Below, one piece after another: positions 63,499 to 64,000 of a stretch of DNA of 64,000 bases. The notes beneath the pieces were generated by a model that was not told where the DNA came from, did not search any database, and worked only from the letters and a program-made list of their open reading frames with translations. The stretch covers positions 1,935,501 to 1,999,500 of the forward strand of contig JASJOG010000010.1 of the NCBI GenBank assembly GCA_030142905.1, given 5' to 3'. Numbering within the stretch: position 1 is the first letter of the stretch; each line of letters starts with the position of its first letter. Made by a program: the position numbers and the translations under genes. The stretch comes from Heliopora coerulea. Lineage: Eukaryota; Cnidaria; Anthozoa; Scleralcyonacea; Helioporidae.

Positions 63499-64000
63499 GT
63501 ATTCTTTAAGGCTATAAATATGAATCATACTAATAGTAACCCAAATATATGCTAAGAATACCTTTCTTTGATCAACTGATGGAAACTTTGATTTCAAAAG
63601 AATCACCCTGGCCAAGAATATCCATCATGAATAAAGACACTTTAAAAAAAATTAACAAAGGGCCACGAAAACTGGAGTTCTTTCCATTAAGTTTGTGGCA
63701 TCCATCTATTTCTGTCGCATATACAAACGTACAAATAACGACTCGTTTGTAACACGTCCTGGAACATGTTACAACAACGGGGGTATTTGACCTGCTGGAG
63801 TGCTACAAGCTTGTTGCTACAAAAATTTTGTTGCATCTTTTAAAGTCGAAGGGCTATTACAGCTTTATCTAACTTGTTCGGAAGACTTCTTATCGAGTCG
63901 GATGCAGTCATTAATGTTAACAGACTTGTTCGAGGATATGCCAAGATGGCATTTGCTCTGACAAACCTGTTAGAAGTGAGCCATGCACCTGTTTGTTTCG
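63499..64000. other. Intron (5' part), no exon seen
   Basis: No start of a second PTP domain is recognisable before the window ends. Confidence 0.6.

Noticed and set aside
63499..64000. Second PTP domain
   Set aside because: No PTP motif or plausible exon was found before the window ends.
1..64000. CRISPR arrays, bacterial operons or ribosome binding sites
   Set aside because: The gene is spliced and the repeats are eukaryotic transposons and microsatellites.

Overview
The window looks like a stretch of an AT-rich, intron-rich animal genome. It is almost filled by one plus-strand gene whose two ends lie outside the window. I read 31 exons, from 1070 to 63498, joined by GT-AG introns with consistent phases. 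They encode roughly 2,180 residues of a receptor-type protein tyrosine phosphatase (RPTP). A cnidarian is my best guess, because the introns are long and carry GIY-YIG Penelope-like elements with hammerhead ribozymes, Tc1/mariner elements and tRNA-derived SINE-like repeats. The sequence alone does not prove this.

Layout of the gene. Exon 1 (1070-1369) is a fibronectin type III (FN3) domain. Exons 2-12 (3195-19529) are eleven immunoglobulin (Ig) domains, one per exon. Exons 13-17 (19857-34479) are five more FN3 domains. Exons 18-20 (38071-45064) form the membrane-proximal ectodomain typical of RPTPs. Exon 21 (45398-45485) is the single transmembrane helix. Exons 22-23 are the cytosolic juxtamembrane segment. 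Exons 24-31 (51986-63498) encode a complete first phosphatase domain with [29 protein letters not shown] and the Q-loop. The signal peptide lies upstream, and any second phosphatase domain and the stop codon lie downstream. All ectodomain exons up to exon 17 are phase 1-1, so each domain is a removable cassette.

The introns hold most of the mobile DNA. At 490-1030 there is a Penelope-like (PLE) fragment with inverted terminal repeats. SINE-like tRNA relics lie near 2.2-2.9 kb, 4.8 kb and 62 kb, and a LINE tail at 3.8-4.0 kb. The 10.7-kb intron 20148-30808 is a transposon nest. It holds a pogo/Tigger-like MITE, hammerhead ribozyme motifs, a PLE flanked by inverted terminal copies, an intact Tc1/mariner DD37E transposase, and a broken DD38E element inside a tetranucleotide repeat. 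A broken relative of the DD37E element sits at 40.0-41.4 kb, a retroelement GIY-YIG relic at 46.5-46.8 kb, and a textbook hammerhead ribozyme at 61681-61726.

Two themes deserve most attention. One is the Ig-rich RPTP, built from a repeated three-Ig module. The other is a set of PLE hammerhead motifs lying almost entirely antisense to the host gene inside its introns.
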